A stretch of 64,000 bases of DNA, taken from contig CP048719.1 of NCBI GenBank assembly GCA_022641835.1, forward strand, positions 434,001 through 498,000. The letters are read 5' to 3'. The first letter of the stretch is position 1. Every line of letters starts with the position of its first letter. The notes under the pieces were generated by a model that searched no databases, was not told where the DNA came from, and saw only the letters and a list, made by a program, of their open reading frames with translations. The translations under genes were made by a program, and so were the position numbers. Below are positions 49,368-60,079 of the stretch, piece after piece. The stretch is from Petasospora fabianii. Taxonomy: Eukaryota > Ascomycota > Saccharomycetes > Phaffomycetales > Wickerhamomycetaceae.

Positions 49368-52121
49368 ATGACCATAATGTCAGAGGATCTCAGTCTTCAT
49401 TCCCTTGTGAGCTTCTGTCTTGCGAAGCGCGTCTCCCCTGCCGTGTTCCACTCCCTCCTCCAGCAGGTGAACCACAAGCATGAAGTGACAATCAACGATG
49501 TCTCCCAGCTACTCGCAACGCAGGACCGAATGGATACACTCCATGTGATGTACATTGTCACATCGTCACTCAGGGATCAAACAATTGCCCTCAGGGTATC
49601 CAATGTGCTCTCTCATTTGAGCAATGCCACGCCGACGAATCAGCATCTTATCCTCACAGGAATCATCTCCCAACTTCGAGAATGTCCGGAGTTCCCATTC
49701 ACGTCACACGATACACCTGAGGTTATCAGTGCTTTGTTTTCATACTTGACTGCACAGCAGCAGCAGAATAACGTCGACCTTCTCGAACTCGGCATCCAAC
49801 TATTGGTCTCTATCGGCTCAAGCCTTCCTGATGATATCAACACATCTGCTCTCACAGGCGAGCAGACCGAGCTTGTACACGTCCTCTCAGCAGAAATAAA
49901 AGACAGCAAGCCGATTCTTGCCGATGAGCTTGTTGCATCGCTCGAAAAATTTCAACGCAAGAAGACAAGATCTCAAAGCATCACCAGAGGTTCGATATCT
50001 CTCTCGTCTATGGCCGGACTCCCCGGCCCTCAGCCACATTCCTCCTTTATGAAGTCCAACAAGCAATCCAAGCTAGTTTGGATCAATGCTGCAATTCAGT
50101 CTTGGTCCACACACAAGCCGTCATTTTTGGGAACATTTGAACAATTTGTCAAGGTTAAGAACAACCAGAACATACTCAATGAACTCGTTGCAGCTTCTTT
50201 CGAGGGCTACATCGTCTCCCTGAAAGCCAAGCCCCAATCTCCAATATTCGCCAAAAACTGGGAACTGTTCCTCCTCAAAAGGTTCCCACTCATCATCAAG
50301 GATCTCAAGCTCAAAAACATCGAGTCATCTCTCATGAACGCCTTGACGCTCGATCCAAAGGTTCTTCAAGCCATCAAGATGAGTACTGATAACAACATCA
50401 ACAATGGCGACAGCAACAATGACAACACTGAAGACATGTTTGCATCATTCCCACACTCGTCTCCTGACATCAGACACGAATTCTTGAGGAGCTGTATCGC
50501 ACTCCAGCTTCTCCCGGTAGGTGCATACGAATCTATTCTAAAGCAAGATGCTAGTGCAGATGGAAGAAAGCTCATCACTACAGACCAAGTCTTGGACCAA
50601 TTCGGCCAACCAGTTAACCTTGAGGCTTCACTAAAAAAGTCACTCATCGACATCAACACTGAATTTATTCCACTCGAAGAGTCTGGACTCTTGGAGTTCT
50701 TCAAGTCCGTCTCAAGCATGGAGGGCACCAAACAAGTTGAGTTCTCTAATCACATCACCTCTTGCATCACAACTTTCATTGCAAATAATGACACATCTCA
50801 TCTCTATCGTCTTTCTCTTGCGCTTGCTCTTGTTCCAGAGTGTCTCCATGCGGTGCTTTTCCACGTTTCGCCAACAACCTTCCTCAAGCCAATCATGAAT
50901 TTCCTCGATACGTGGCAGACAAACAGCGATGACATGAACTTCCAAGATACATACTCCTCCTTTGGATGCATCTTCCTCCTATTCCTTTTAACCGTCAAAG
51001 ATTTCAACATCCCCCTTGTCCAACTCATCTCCATGAAAGATCAAATCGATCACGAGTCTTTCTGTATCAATTTTCTCACCAACATTGGAACCTCAAGCTG
51101 GAAGTCCCCTACTAATGACTTGAATCAACACAAATCTGAAGTGTTAAGTGGATGGATGGCTGCTCTCTTCGATTCCGGTGGTATCTCCGATGATTTAATG
51201 AGATTGTCCACCGTGCAGGAATGCTTCGAATTGTTCCCTGTCATCTTCCAACAGGCATTTGTGGCTTGCAAACAGGGTTTGACGGATGTTGAAACAGTTA
51301 AAGGTGGTCTTGAATATTTTCTTCAACCATTCCTTCTCAGTGCCATTGTGGGACTATTGTCTTGGTGTGAGGGATATCTCTGGAAAGCTCAAGATGTTGA
51401 GCTTGTCGTGAGCCTGTTGAAAACACTCGTGACGCCTCTTGAGTTAAGTGGTGAGTCGATCTATATCCATAAGATTGTTATGTCCATCTTTGGAGCTGAC
51501 CTCTATAAAAACTTGTCGGAGCTGGATTCGAACAGCTCGCCATTAAGAGTGGATGCTGGATTCTTGTCTAGTCTTCGTCAGTCTGTGGCTTCAGCCAAGA
51601 CCAATGGATTCTTTGAGATCGACATGTCCCCAAAGATCAAACATTTCTTAAGTTCACCAAGTGGTCAGAATGAAATTTCATTGTCCTCTGTGTTCCATAC
51701 TGAATTCCAATCCTTGCTCAGCTGGGGCCAGTCGTCTAGTGTTGCTCGCTACGATCACCTCTTCGTTCCAAACATGCAACGGCTTCTTGGGGAATCTGGT
51801 CTCATTGATGCGTTTGTGGCTGAAATATGTCATGCTCAGCAGCTAAATAAGAATGTTCAGACAGTCATTGATCTTTCTGCCTTTGTCCTTGTCATTGATT
51901 CCGTGGGCTTCTCCTCTGACAGCCGGAGGATGTTTTTAACCTCCTTGAAAGAAGAGACCATCCCTGAGAAGCCAACTGACACTCTCATTCCAGGTTATGA
52001 CCGCATGACCACATTGGTGCTGAAAAAGAGAGCTTATGGAACTTCTGAAGCTGGTGCTAATTTTGGTATTCTTTATGAGAAACTCTTAGAGACAGTGAAA
52101 ACCATTACCCCACTTGACTAA
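49368..52121 (+). CDS. NUT1: Mediator tail subunit Med5/Nut1
   Basis: A 917-residue alpha-helical protein similar to Med5 (Nut1), a tail subunit of the Mediator coactivator. The opening LHSLVSFCLAKRVSPAVFHS is typical. Later segments such as GGLEYFLQPFLLSAIVGLLS followed by WCEGYLWKAQDVELVVSLLK match the Med5 C-terminal block (LQQPFLLPSLVG-type). Repeated hydrophobic helices and Leu-rich surfaces fit the family, and no enzymatic motif is seen. The first ATG is 49368 and a second follows at 49377 (MSEDLSL); either is possible. Med5 is fast evolving, so the assignment rests on the C-terminal block, length and N-terminus. Confidence 0.82.
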   Translation: MTIMSEDLSLHSLVSFCLAKRVSPAVFHSLLQQVNHKHEVTINDVSQLLATQDRMDTLHVMYIVTSSLRDQTIALRVSNVLSHLSNATPTNQHLILTGIISQLRECPEFPFTSHDTPEVISALFSYLTAQQQQNNVDLLELGIQLLVSIGSSLPDDINTSALTGEQTELVHVLSAEIKDSKPILADELVASLEKFQRKKTRSQSITRGSISLSSMAGLPGPQPHSSFMKSNKQSKLVWINAAIQSWSTHKPSFLGTFEQFVKVKNNQNILNELVAASFEGYIVSLKAKPQSPIFAKNWELFLLKRFPLIIKDLKLKNIESSLMNALTLDPKVLQAIKMSTDNNINNGDSNNDNTEDMFASFPHSSPDIRHEFLRSCIALQLLPVGAYESILKQDASADGRKLITTDQVLDQFGQPVNLEASLKKSLIDINTEFIPLEESGLLEFFKSVSSMEGTKQVEFSNHITSCITTFIANNDTSHLYRLSLALALVPECLHAVLFHVSPTTFLKPIMNFLDTWQTNSDDMNFQDTYSSFGCIFLLFLLTVKDFNIPLVQLISMKDQIDHESFCINFLTNIGTSSWKSPTNDLNQHKSEVLSGWMAALFDSGGISDDLMRLSTVQECFELFPVIFQQAFVACKQGLTDVETVKGGLEYFLQPFLLSAIVGLLSWCEGYLWKAQDVELVVSLLKTLVTPLELSGESIYIHKIVMSIFGADLYKNLSELDSNSSPLRVDAGFLSSLRQSVASAKTNGFFEIDMSPKIKHFLSSPSGQNEISLSSVFHTEFQSLLSWGQSSSVARYDHLFVPNMQRLLGESGLIDAFVAEICHAQQLNKNVQTVIDLSAFVLVIDSVGFSSDSRRMFLTSLKEETIPEKPTDTLIPGYDRMTTLVLKKRAYGTSEAGANFGILYEKLLETVKTITPLD

Positions 52122-53565
52122 AAAGTGCCTACTCAATCTATGGTTTAAGATTTCATCGTACCTGCTTAGTTGCACTTTCAGAGAAAGGTTAAGATTTCTG
52201 TAGTCGTTGATTATTGCATTTATATTTGTATGTGCAACTGTACCTAGCGCTGCCCTTGACATGCGTGCTCTAGCACATAGAGAGACTACTCGGGGTGCCG
52301 AGTGAGGACCTCAAATTGACTCCTCAAACTCCAATGCCACTATAACTCGAATGAATGCCTATATATATATATATCTCGGCCCATAAATATAAGTCGAGCC
52401 TAACTCCCTCATCACCTGCGTACCACGTCCTTTTTGAGATATTTCGTACCCTTGTATATCACTCTAAATCATTGCAAAATAATAATCACTTTTCTATAGC
52501 TGAAGAAAGAGCTCATTTAGAATACCTTGCTTTTGACATTTGATTTGAGATTAAAAAAGATGGAAGATAGTTCGCCTATTCTAAGATATTTATGATACAT
52601 AAAAATGATTTAATCATCAAAATATCTAGTTTGCCGACTTTAACCAAAATTTTCTTCAATATACGCTTAGGAATAACTACAAAACTTTATTTTCTAAGCT
52701 GTAACGTGTACTACCTCTCAGGAAATGAATTAATAGATAGAAACTAAACTGAGTCGGCCACTTCTGATAAGCCACCGACCAAACATGGAGCCGAAGAAAG
52801 CGCAGTAATCAAGAGACAGGTGTTGGAACTATTTGGAGGTCAATGTGCAAGTACATAGTACTGAAGGTCCCCGTATCCTTTCATGACACTAATGATAAGG
52901 AATCTAAATAGTCAAGAGTGGAGTCGATAAAGGATCGATGGCTAAACAAAAAAGGTGTTTGGGTTTTTTGAAAAGTAATGTCCGGGTTTATTATTTTCCC
53001 TCCTTGATCATGTACATCTACTAGTTCAACGATTCTATCACTACATACAGATTCGCAGAAGTCTGCGTAAATATATAAATGACAGTAAATCAATAATAAT
53101 GTACATATCGGTAATAAACCTTCTGTAAACCGCCTTGTAACAAATGCCAGGGACTCAAGTCAAACCTCAAAACAAAACGTAGTTCAACACGATCTCCATT
53201 CCGACGTCGTAAGCGTGTCCAACCGTGAACAAGCCAAAGACATAAACAGCAACCCATTAGAACTGATCTCCCCCTAGTCATGGATAACAGAGGGAATTGG
53301 TGGTCAGCCAAACATCAGACATAAATACCAAAACACCAGAGAAGACGACAGCATCTCAGTGTCAATTATATGAATGTGAAGTACCACTCCCGAAACCACC
53401 AGAGAGCAGCATTATGTGCAAAACGTACCCTTCGTAAAACAGTAATAAGAACAAAAATAAAAAACACAAATTTTCTTTTACCACCCTTCTTCAATTCACC
53501 GATGTAAGAAAGACTTTTACAAACCAAACAACGAAAAATAACCTTCAAAAAACACATTCTTACCT
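52122..53565. other. 1.4-kb AT-rich convergent gap with hairpins
   Basis: The stops of MED5 and the N/Q/M-rich gene face each other across 1444 bp. Two hairpins lie side by side: GTGC-TCTA-GCAC (52265-52276) and ACTCGG-GGTG-CCGAGT (52288-52303). A TA repeat (52358-52374) and a very AT-rich stretch to about 52,740 follow. A near match to the S. cerevisiae ARS core (ACTTATATTTA, minus strand near 52,390) exists. No gene was identified. Confidence 0.4.
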
Positions 53566-54720
53566 TCAAGCCCAAACAGAAGACGAGTTTCTCAATCCCT
53601 TCGAGCTCCCCCAAATGTCACCAAGATAAGCCGACTCATCCAATACCAACTTTTTATCAGCACCACCAAAATCACCCAAAACAGAAGATGAGGCGTTTGT
53701 CATAGGACTGTTCATATCCGCTGCGATACCAAATGACGAGTTGGAGGTGATTTGCTCCAATGGAGATCCAAAGGCACCAACGGAGCCTGGTCTGGCAGGG
53801 GCACTGAACTGTGGTGAAGTGTTTCTCATTGGAGAATAATAGTCACCGTGGCTCAACTGTGGTTGAGTCTGTGGGAAGGTGTCATACTTAAGATCAGTTT
53901 GGCCAGACATGAAGCCAGTACCGAGTTGAAGACTCTGCTGATGTGGTTGCTGCTGTGGTTGTTGAGCTGCAGTATACTGAGTGTTCATGTAGCTCTGCTG
54001 AGGCAGTTGAGATGAAACATTCGAGGCCATGGTGTTGGCGGGAATGCCGTTCATTGTTGGGATGTTCGACATCTGGTTCATCGAGGACATGTTGGACATG
54101 GAATGAGACATGTTGGACATCTGATTCATCTGTGGCACTTGAGACATGTTGTTGATGGCCATGGTGCTGTTAGGCTGGACATTGACCATGTTGTTCATGT
54201 TACCATTGTTCATGTTGTTGTTGGACTTGTAACGATTGTTGATCTGTTGAGCAGCGGAGCTCAAGAATTGCTGTTGTTGCTGCTGTTTAAGTTGAGCATT
54301 CATAGTGAAAGTCTGTGGCTGGAGCCTGTTGCTGCCATTGCTATGGTAATTGTTGGAGTTGTGAGAGTTGTTGTGGCCACCCCTGTTGTTGTTGTGATGA
54401 TGATGATGGTGGTTTCTGTTATTGTTACCCGAGTTGTGGTTGTTGTTGCTACCATTATTGACGTGAACGTTAGGAGCGTAGTGGTGGTTGAATGGCTGGT
54501 GCTTGGTGAAATTGGAGATAGCTTTCTCAACTTCGCCGAACTGGTAGTGGAATGGAACGTTCTCGATCTGACGCTTACCCTTGGTGGAGGTAGTCTGCTG
54601 GGCCGTCTTCTGCTCGTTCGAGACTGGGGCAGTAGTTGCAGGAGCCTGAATCACATCAGTTATGGACTGACCCGTCTGGATATCCTGTTCACTAGGACCG
54701 TTACTGGTAAACGAGGCCAT
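53566..54720 (-). CDS. Asn/Gln/Met-rich prion-like protein, unknown
   Basis: A 384-residue protein starting at an ATG. The N-terminus (about 1-80) is ordinary and includes KGKRQIENVPFHYQFGEVEK. The middle is of low complexity: Asn/His-rich (RNHHHHHHNNNRGGHNNS), a poly-Gln block, then repeats of MSNMS/MNQMS type, and a Gln/Pro stretch. The C-terminus is again ordinary (KLVLDESAYLGDIWGSSKGL), with an IWG motif and a terminal Val-Trp-Ala. Such Asn/Gln/Met-rich proteins in yeast are often RNA-binding or condensate-forming, but no RRM, PUF or zinc finger is seen. The two ordinary ends suggest protein-binding motifs. It diverges from INO80. Confidence 0.75.
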   Translation of the reverse strand: MASFTSNGPSEQDIQTGQSITDVIQAPATTAPVSNEQKTAQQTTSTKGKRQIENVPFHYQFGEVEKAISNFTKHQPFNHHYAPNVHVNNGSNNNHNSGNNNRNHHHHHHNNNRGGHNNSHNSNNYHSNGSNRLQPQTFTMNAQLKQQQQQQFLSSAAQQINNRYKSNNNMNNGNMNNMVNVQPNSTMAINNMSQVPQMNQMSNMSHSMSNMSSMNQMSNIPTMNGIPANTMASNVSSQLPQQSYMNTQYTAAQQPQQQPHQQSLQLGTGFMSGQTDLKYDTFPQTQPQLSHGDYYSPMRNTSPQFSAPARPGSVGAFGSPLEQITSNSSFGIAADMNSPMTNASSSVLGDFGGADKKLVLDESAYLGDIWGSSKGLRNSSSVWA

Positions 54721-55579
54721 GTTGGAGGTGAGCGGCAGATAGTGTGGAACAAGGCAATAGCGATGAGCTTAAGTACAGTGATATTATGGGCAACTCTGGA
54801 CAAAGATCAAGAGATGCAAAGAGAACAGAAACGAGGAGGAAAATGCAAGATGCAAAAAAGAACGAATATATGAATGCACAAGAATCAAAAACAAGTTCAA
54901 CAACGAATTTGGACTTTTTCCACCCTCTTGGTATGTTGTATGTAGAGATTTAATTCGAAAAGCCTGCACAATGCTCCGAGCAAAAGTGTTCTTCCGAGAC
55001 AACACTACCGCGCGCGCTCGTTCCCTCTCGGCGGGTCAAATTTTCACTCTGGCGTGCTCGCGAATGCTGAGTCAGCTATAATGCTCGCGCTTAGTCAGTA
55101 TCACAAGAAAAGTGTGCGTGTCACATGACTATCATGTGACATGCACGTGCAACTTCAAGATGTAATCCCGATGATGCTCATTTAGAGGGTTTTCTTTAGC
55201 TGAATTCAATTAAAAAATATTTGATAGTATATGCAGTAGCTACAAACATTATTTGGGCCTAGCATTGAGATGTAATAGTCAATTCTAGCGCCGAAATCAG
55301 CCTTGGTCTGTTTATCATCACGTTAAAGCCCCGGGTCCAGATGTGCAAGCGGACAGTCGCGACGAAGGGCAACAGCATCGACGGCACAGGCTAGGACGAG
55401 CAGAAAGGCCACGGCGGAGAAGAAAAAACCCTCGCAACGTCGGCGCCCCCTACAACAGCAACGATTCCACCGCAGCAACACCCCACCGCACACCACCTTT
55501 TCCGACAACTTCCATATCCACCCCTTGTCTGAACGTCCGTACCCATCTTTCCCCCCACATCGGCAGCACTACTTCACTC
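54721..55579. promoter_or_regulatory. Divergent promoter N/Q/M protein / INO80 with E-box dyad
   Basis: An 859-bp region. GTCACATG and CATGTGAC (55120-55127 and 55133-55140) form a perfect inverted repeat with a 5-bp spacer, and CACGTG follows at 55144-55149. CATGTGACAT differs by one base from the inositol element CATGTGAAAT bound by Ino2/Ino4. The frame upstream of INO80 is open to 55343 but without ATG. Confidence 0.5.
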
Positions 55580-58500
55580 ATGTCCACCAACGCGTCCTCT
55601 CCCGACGCTCAGTTGGAGGGCTTACCGCTGCATCCACCGCCACCCGCCACTGCCATCGAGGCCACTCCACAGCACTCACAGCGGATGGCCATATCATCGA
55701 TCCTTTCCTCTCCCAATAAGGAGGCCACTGAGCCAGGCGTTTCCAATGCGTCTGAACAGACCGCCCAGATCGAGCCTGAAGTCTCGGCTACGCCCATGCC
55801 AGCATTGATCGTGCCCCAGCAACAGCCACTGACCACTAATGGCTCAGCTACTCAGACAAACTCCACAGAATCTGGTACCCTGTTGGACGAGGAACTCATT
55901 CCGAACGACTTCCTATCCAAGTTGCATGATGCCAACCAAGAACGTTATCGCTCCGAGAAGGATGACTACCTTCACAAGCTCAAGTCACAGCTCGCACATG
56001 TCACTACTGTGGACCTGTTACTGATGAGGGCAGAGAACTGGGACCACATCAATACTGAAGAGTATGACTTCCTGAATAAGGCCTCGGTGGATACATTGCA
56101 TGTCAAGAAGCTTCTCAAACAGCTGTCTGGAGTTGAACTCGTCAGAAAGAATGAAAAGGGAGGCAAGAGCACCACCACAAAGAAGGGCAATGCAAAGAGA
56201 AAAGCTGGAAGTGATGGCCCTGCATCCAAGAAGCATAAGAAGGGCGACGATTCCGTATCCAAACCACTCACACTGAAGTTCTCCAAGCCTAAGGGTGATG
56301 CTAATGGTTCAAAGGGCACATCAAGATCACAGAGACAAGCCAAGACCAATGCATCTAGCAGGATCCAAGACGCTATTCATGGCACCGACTCCAAAGTTCA
56401 AGATGATAATGGATCCGGGCGAGATCAAGCTGCAGTCAAGGATGGGTCTAAGCTCAGTGCCAAGGAGCTTAAGGCCATTAAGAGACAGTACGATAACACA
56501 TACTTCACGATCTGGAAGGATCTATCAAGAAAAGATGCACCAAAGATCCACAGAATGGTCCAACAGGCCACACAAACAAAGCTTGTGAACATCAGAAAGA
56601 CCGCTGTGTTGTGTGTGAGAGAATCCAAGAAGTGGCAGCTACGCACCAACAAGTCCCAGAAAGATTTACAATCCAAGGCTAGACGTGGTATGAGAGAGAT
56701 GTTCAGCTTCTGGAAGAGAAATGAAAGAGAAGAGCGTGATCTGAGAAAGAGAGCTGAAAAGGAGGCAATGGAAAATGCTAAGCGTGAGGAAGAAGAGAGA
56801 GAATCTAGAAGACAGGCCAGAAAGTTGAACTTCTTGATCACTCAAACTGAGTTGTACTCTCACTTCATTGGAAGAAAGATTAAGACCGACGAGATTGAGG
56901 GTAATGAACCTTCTAATGGTGCTGATGTTGGTGACAAGATATCAGCTGATGCTAAAAGAACGCAAGCTAACGAGTTGGACTTTGACTCTGATAACGAAGA
57001 TGAGATCAAGAAAGCTGCTGCTGCTAATGCCCAGAGCGCCCTCATGGAGAATCGTGAAAGAGCCAAACAGTTCGATGGCCAGGGTTCAAGTGAACTGAAG
57101 GAGGTCAGCATTGATGATGACGATTTGAACTTCCAGAACCCAACATCCTTGGGTGATATCACCATCGAGCAACCAAAGCTTTTGAGTTGTACTTTGAAGG
57201 AGTACCAGGTGAAGGGTTTGAACTGGCTGGCTAACTTGTACGACCAAGGTATCAATGGTATCTTGGCCGACGAGATGGGGTTGGGTAAGACCGTTCAATC
57301 TATCTCTGTTCTTGCATATTTGGCAGAGACTCACAACATCTGGGGTCCGTTCTTAGTTGTCTCTCCAGCATCTACTCTTCACAACTGGCAGCAGGAGGTG
57401 GCCAAGTTTGTTCCAGACTTCAAGGTGTTGCCATACTGGGGTAATGCTAAGGACCGTAAGGTGTTGAGAAAGTTCTGGGACCGTAAAAACGTCAGATACA
57501 CCAAAGAATCTCCATTCCACGTTCTTGTTACATCATACCAGTTGATTGTTGCTGATATCCAATACTTCCAGAGAATCAAGTGGCAGTACATGATTTTGGA
57601 TGAAGCGCAAGCCATCAAATCCTCATCATCTTCGAGATGGAAATCCCTTCTAAGTTTGCAGTGCCGTAACAGATTGTTGCTAACTGGTACTCCAATCCAA
57701 AATTCTATGCAAGAGTTGTGGGCTTTGCTTCATTTCATTATGCCAACTTTGTTTGACAGTCACGATGAGTTTTCTGACTGGTTCTCTAAGGATATTGAAA
57801 GCCATGCTCAGTCCAATACTCAGTTAAACGAACAGCAATTACGTCGTTTGCATGTCATTTTGAAACCATTCATGTTGCGTCGTATCAAGAAGAACGTCCA
57901 GTCTGAGTTGGGTGACAAGATTGAGATTGATGTTTACTGCAACCTGACCAACAGACAGCAGAAGCTTTACAAGATGTTGAGATCTCAGATTTCCTTAATG
58001 GACTTGATTGAGAAGGCTACATCGGGTAGTGATGACAGCAACCAGTCCTTGATTAATTTGGTCATGCAGTTTAGAAAGGTCTGTAACCATCCAGACTTGT
58101 TTGAGAGAGACGATGTCAAGAGTCCGCTTCTCTTTGGTTCATTTGCCGAGACCGGTTCCTTCTTGAGAGAATCAGGCTTGTTAGAGATTGCTTACACCAC
58201 TCGCAATGCCATCAAGTACACACTACCAAAGCTACTCTACAGAGACGTTTTGACTCCTAATCAAGAAAATACTGTTGATGTCAAGGACCACGTCTTGAAC
58301 CACTTGATGAACATCTGGAATGCTGAACACATCAAGAACAATTCTGAGAATTCGGATTCATTCTCGTGGTTGAAGTTTGTGGACTCCACTCCAGGGGCCA
58401 TCTCCGACATCTCGAGAAAGACCATTCTTGAGAGGGCGATCGACATGAGAACATACACTGATAATGATACACATGAGTACGAGAAATCGAATGATCACAA

Positions 58501-59509
58501 GTTCCTCCTTGTTAATGATGAGAAGACCAAGGTTGAGCCACTTTTGAAGACAGTGAAGGAGACGGTATACCGCGAAATGTACTTGAACACACAAGACCCA
58601 GCTGCCTTCCCGGCTGCTTCCGCCCCACCAATCGAGATCCTCTGTCATGACCAGACTTTCGAAAACGACAAGACCAGTGAACTATTCAACCCAAAGATCA
58701 GACAGGCTTTGACACCACTCTCCTTGAACAATCAGTATGAGTTGATGACAAAAGGTGTTCCACTGACTGAGTTCCCAAAGGCTGAAATGTACCCAGAACC
58801 ACTGAGTCACAAGGCTGGTCACTCTAATATCAAGATGCCATCGATGAACAGATTCATCAAGGATTCTGCCAAGTTGGCCAAATTGGATGAGATGCTTCCA
58901 AAGCTCAAGTCTGAGGACCATAGAGTCTTGATCTACTTCCAGATGACGAAAATGATGGATTTGATGGAGGAATACCTCACTTACAGACAGTACAAGTTCA
59001 TTAGATTGGATGGTTCCTCCAAGTTAGAGGACCGTCGTGATTTGGTCAATGATTGGCAGACAAGACCAGAGATCTTCATCTTCTTGTTGTCCACCAGAGC
59101 TGGTGGTTTGGGTATCAACTTGACTGCTGCTGATACTGTCATCTTCTACGATTCTGACTGGAACCCTACGATTGATTCTCAGGCCATGGATAGAGCTCAT
59201 AGATTGGGCCAGACTCGCCAGGTCACCGTTTACAGATTGTTGGTACGGGGTACTATTGAGGAGAGAATGAGAGATCGTGCTAAACAGAAAGAGCACGTTC
59301 AACAGGTTGTCATGGAGGGTAAAAACACAAATGAGCAACAGGATGATACATCTACTGGGTTCCAGAAACCTGCTAGAGAAGTTGCTATGTGGTTGTTGGA
59401 TGATGATGAGGCTGCTGATGTATTGAAGAGTAAGCAGTTGAACGAGGAGAAGAAGTTGGCCAAGAAAAAGGGCAAGAACGACTCAAAGAAGATCCAGGAG
59501 GTCAAATGA
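55580..59509 (+). CDS. INO80: INO80 chromatin remodelling ATPase
   Basis: A 1309-residue catalytic subunit of the INO80 complex, which repositions nucleosomes and acts on H2A.Z nucleosomes. The ATG at 55580 is the first in frame (the frame continues upstream without ATG). The DBINO/HSA region (about 295-430) includes [20 protein letters not shown] and [20 protein letters not shown], which binds actin and Arp4. ATPase lobe 1 has [20 protein letters not shown] with MGLGKT near 563, and DEAQ near 671. A large insert (about 840-1090) separates the lobes, the mark of the INO80 family. Lobe 2 has [15 protein letters not shown] near 1142 and [20 protein letters not shown]. The tail is Lys-rich. Shares its promoter with the N/Q/M gene. 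Confidence 0.97.
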   Translation: MSTNASSPDAQLEGLPLHPPPPATAIEATPQHSQRMAISSILSSPNKEATEPGVSNASEQTAQIEPEVSATPMPALIVPQQQPLTTNGSATQTNSTESGTLLDEELIPNDFLSKLHDANQERYRSEKDDYLHKLKSQLAHVTTVDLLLMRAENWDHINTEEYDFLNKASVDTLHVKKLLKQLSGVELVRKNEKGGKSTTTKKGNAKRKAGSDGPASKKHKKGDDSVSKPLTLKFSKPKGDANGSKGTSRSQRQAKTNASSRIQDAIHGTDSKVQDDNGSGRDQAAVKDGSKLSAKELKAIKRQYDNTYFTIWKDLSRKDAPKIHRMVQQATQTKLVNIRKTAVLCVRESKKWQLRTNKSQKDLQSKARRGMREMFSFWKRNEREERDLRKRAEKEAMENAKREEEERESRRQARKLNFLITQTELYSHFIGRKIKTDEIEGNEPSNGADVGDKISADAKRTQANELDFDSDNEDEIKKAAAANAQSALMENRERAKQFDGQGSSELKEVSIDDDDLNFQNPTSLGDITIEQPKLLSCTLKEYQVKGLNWLANLYDQGINGILADEMGLGKTVQSISVLAYLAETHNIWGPFLVVSPASTLHNWQQEVAKFVPDFKVLPYWGNAKDRKVLRKFWDRKNVRYTKESPFHVLVTSYQLIVADIQYFQRIKWQYMILDEAQAIKSSSSSRWKSLLSLQCRNRLLLTGTPIQNSMQELWALLHFIMPTLFDSHDEFSDWFSKDIESHAQSNTQLNEQQLRRLHVILKPFMLRRIKKNVQSELGDKIEIDVYCNLTNRQQKLYKMLRSQISLMDLIEKATSGSDDSNQSLINLVMQFRKVCNHPDLFERDDVKSPLLFGSFAETGSFLRESGLLEIAYTTRNAIKYTLPKLLYRDVLTPNQENTVDVKDHVLNHLMNIWNAEHIKNNSENSDSFSWLKFVDSTPGAISDISRKTILERAIDMRTYTDNDTHEYEKSNDHKFLLVNDEKTKVEPLLKTVKETVYREMYLNTQDPAAFPAASAPPIEILCHDQTFENDKTSELFNPKIRQALTPLSLNNQYELMTKGVPLTEFPKAEMYPEPLSHKAGHSNIKMPSMNRFIKDSAKLAKLDEMLPKLKSEDHRVLIYFQMTKMMDLMEEYLTYRQYKFIRLDGSSKLEDRRDLVNDWQTRPEIFIFLLSTRAGGLGINLTAADTVIFYDSDWNPTIDSQAMDRAHRLGQTRQVTVYRLLVRGTIEERMRDRAKQKEHVQQVVMEGKNTNEQQDDTSTGFQKPAREVAMWLLDDDEAADVLKSKQLNEEKKLAKKKGKNDSKKIQEVK

Positions 59510-60079
59510 TTTGCATGTTGTACACTATATACGCATTCCCATTACTAGACATTTGAAAGAATGGCTTTCTACCATTTATGCTCGTAAGCGGTTAACAGGC
59601 GGTTTTCATCACTTTCAATCAGCGACGTCAGCGCGAGGAGGTCGGAGGTAGAAAGCCACGTATATATTTTTTTATATTGGATCAGTACAAGTGATCAAGC
59701 ACTGTTGAGTATGATTATGGCTACTGTCACCATTCATAGATTTTTCTTTCCATGATTTCCAGTGCGGCACCAGGGTATGTGATATGCCACCCTCATCAGG
59801 CTGTTGGCTGCTTGCAGCACGGTGTGCCGCTCGTCTATGCGAGTGCACTGCAAGAGACTCATCACATTTCAGATCTCTTAAGACTATCTATGAGACAATA
59901 TGGTTCGAACCAGCTACTAGCGCCCACACTACTGTGAATAATCATAAGAACGAGGAACCAAACAAAACGTTAAAACATAAACAGTCTTTGAATAAAACGA
60001 ACAGCATAAGGAAAGAGAAAATATATGAACCCCACCTATCACCACAAGTAAGGAAAATAATTTACACGATGCAACAAAC
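59510..60079. other. Convergent gap INO80/TOS1, nothing seen
   Basis: A 570-bp region carrying two 3' ends. It contains TGGTTCGAACCA near 59,910, a palindrome resembling a tRNA B box, but no tRNA fold can be drawn around it. Confidence 0.3.

Noticed and set aside
53366-53614. Possible downstream exon of the N/Q/M gene (AAGGTAAGA follows the stop)
   Set aside because: An in-frame TGA precedes the donor-like sequence and no TACTAAC with acceptor was found to support splicing there.
54103-54873. 256-codon Val-rich frame opposite the N/Q/M gene
   Set aside because: It is the reverse reading of Asn/His/Met repeats, giving poly-Val, and has no independent support.
55343-55579. N-terminal extension of INO80
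   Set aside because: The frame is open but starts at GTG and is Arg/Pro-rich leader-like sequence. The first ATG (55580) gives a normal protein.
59900-59935. TGGTTCGAACCA resembling a tRNA B box
   Set aside because: Flanking bases do not form a T-arm or acceptor stem on either strand and no A box is found at the right distance. It is simply a palindrome.
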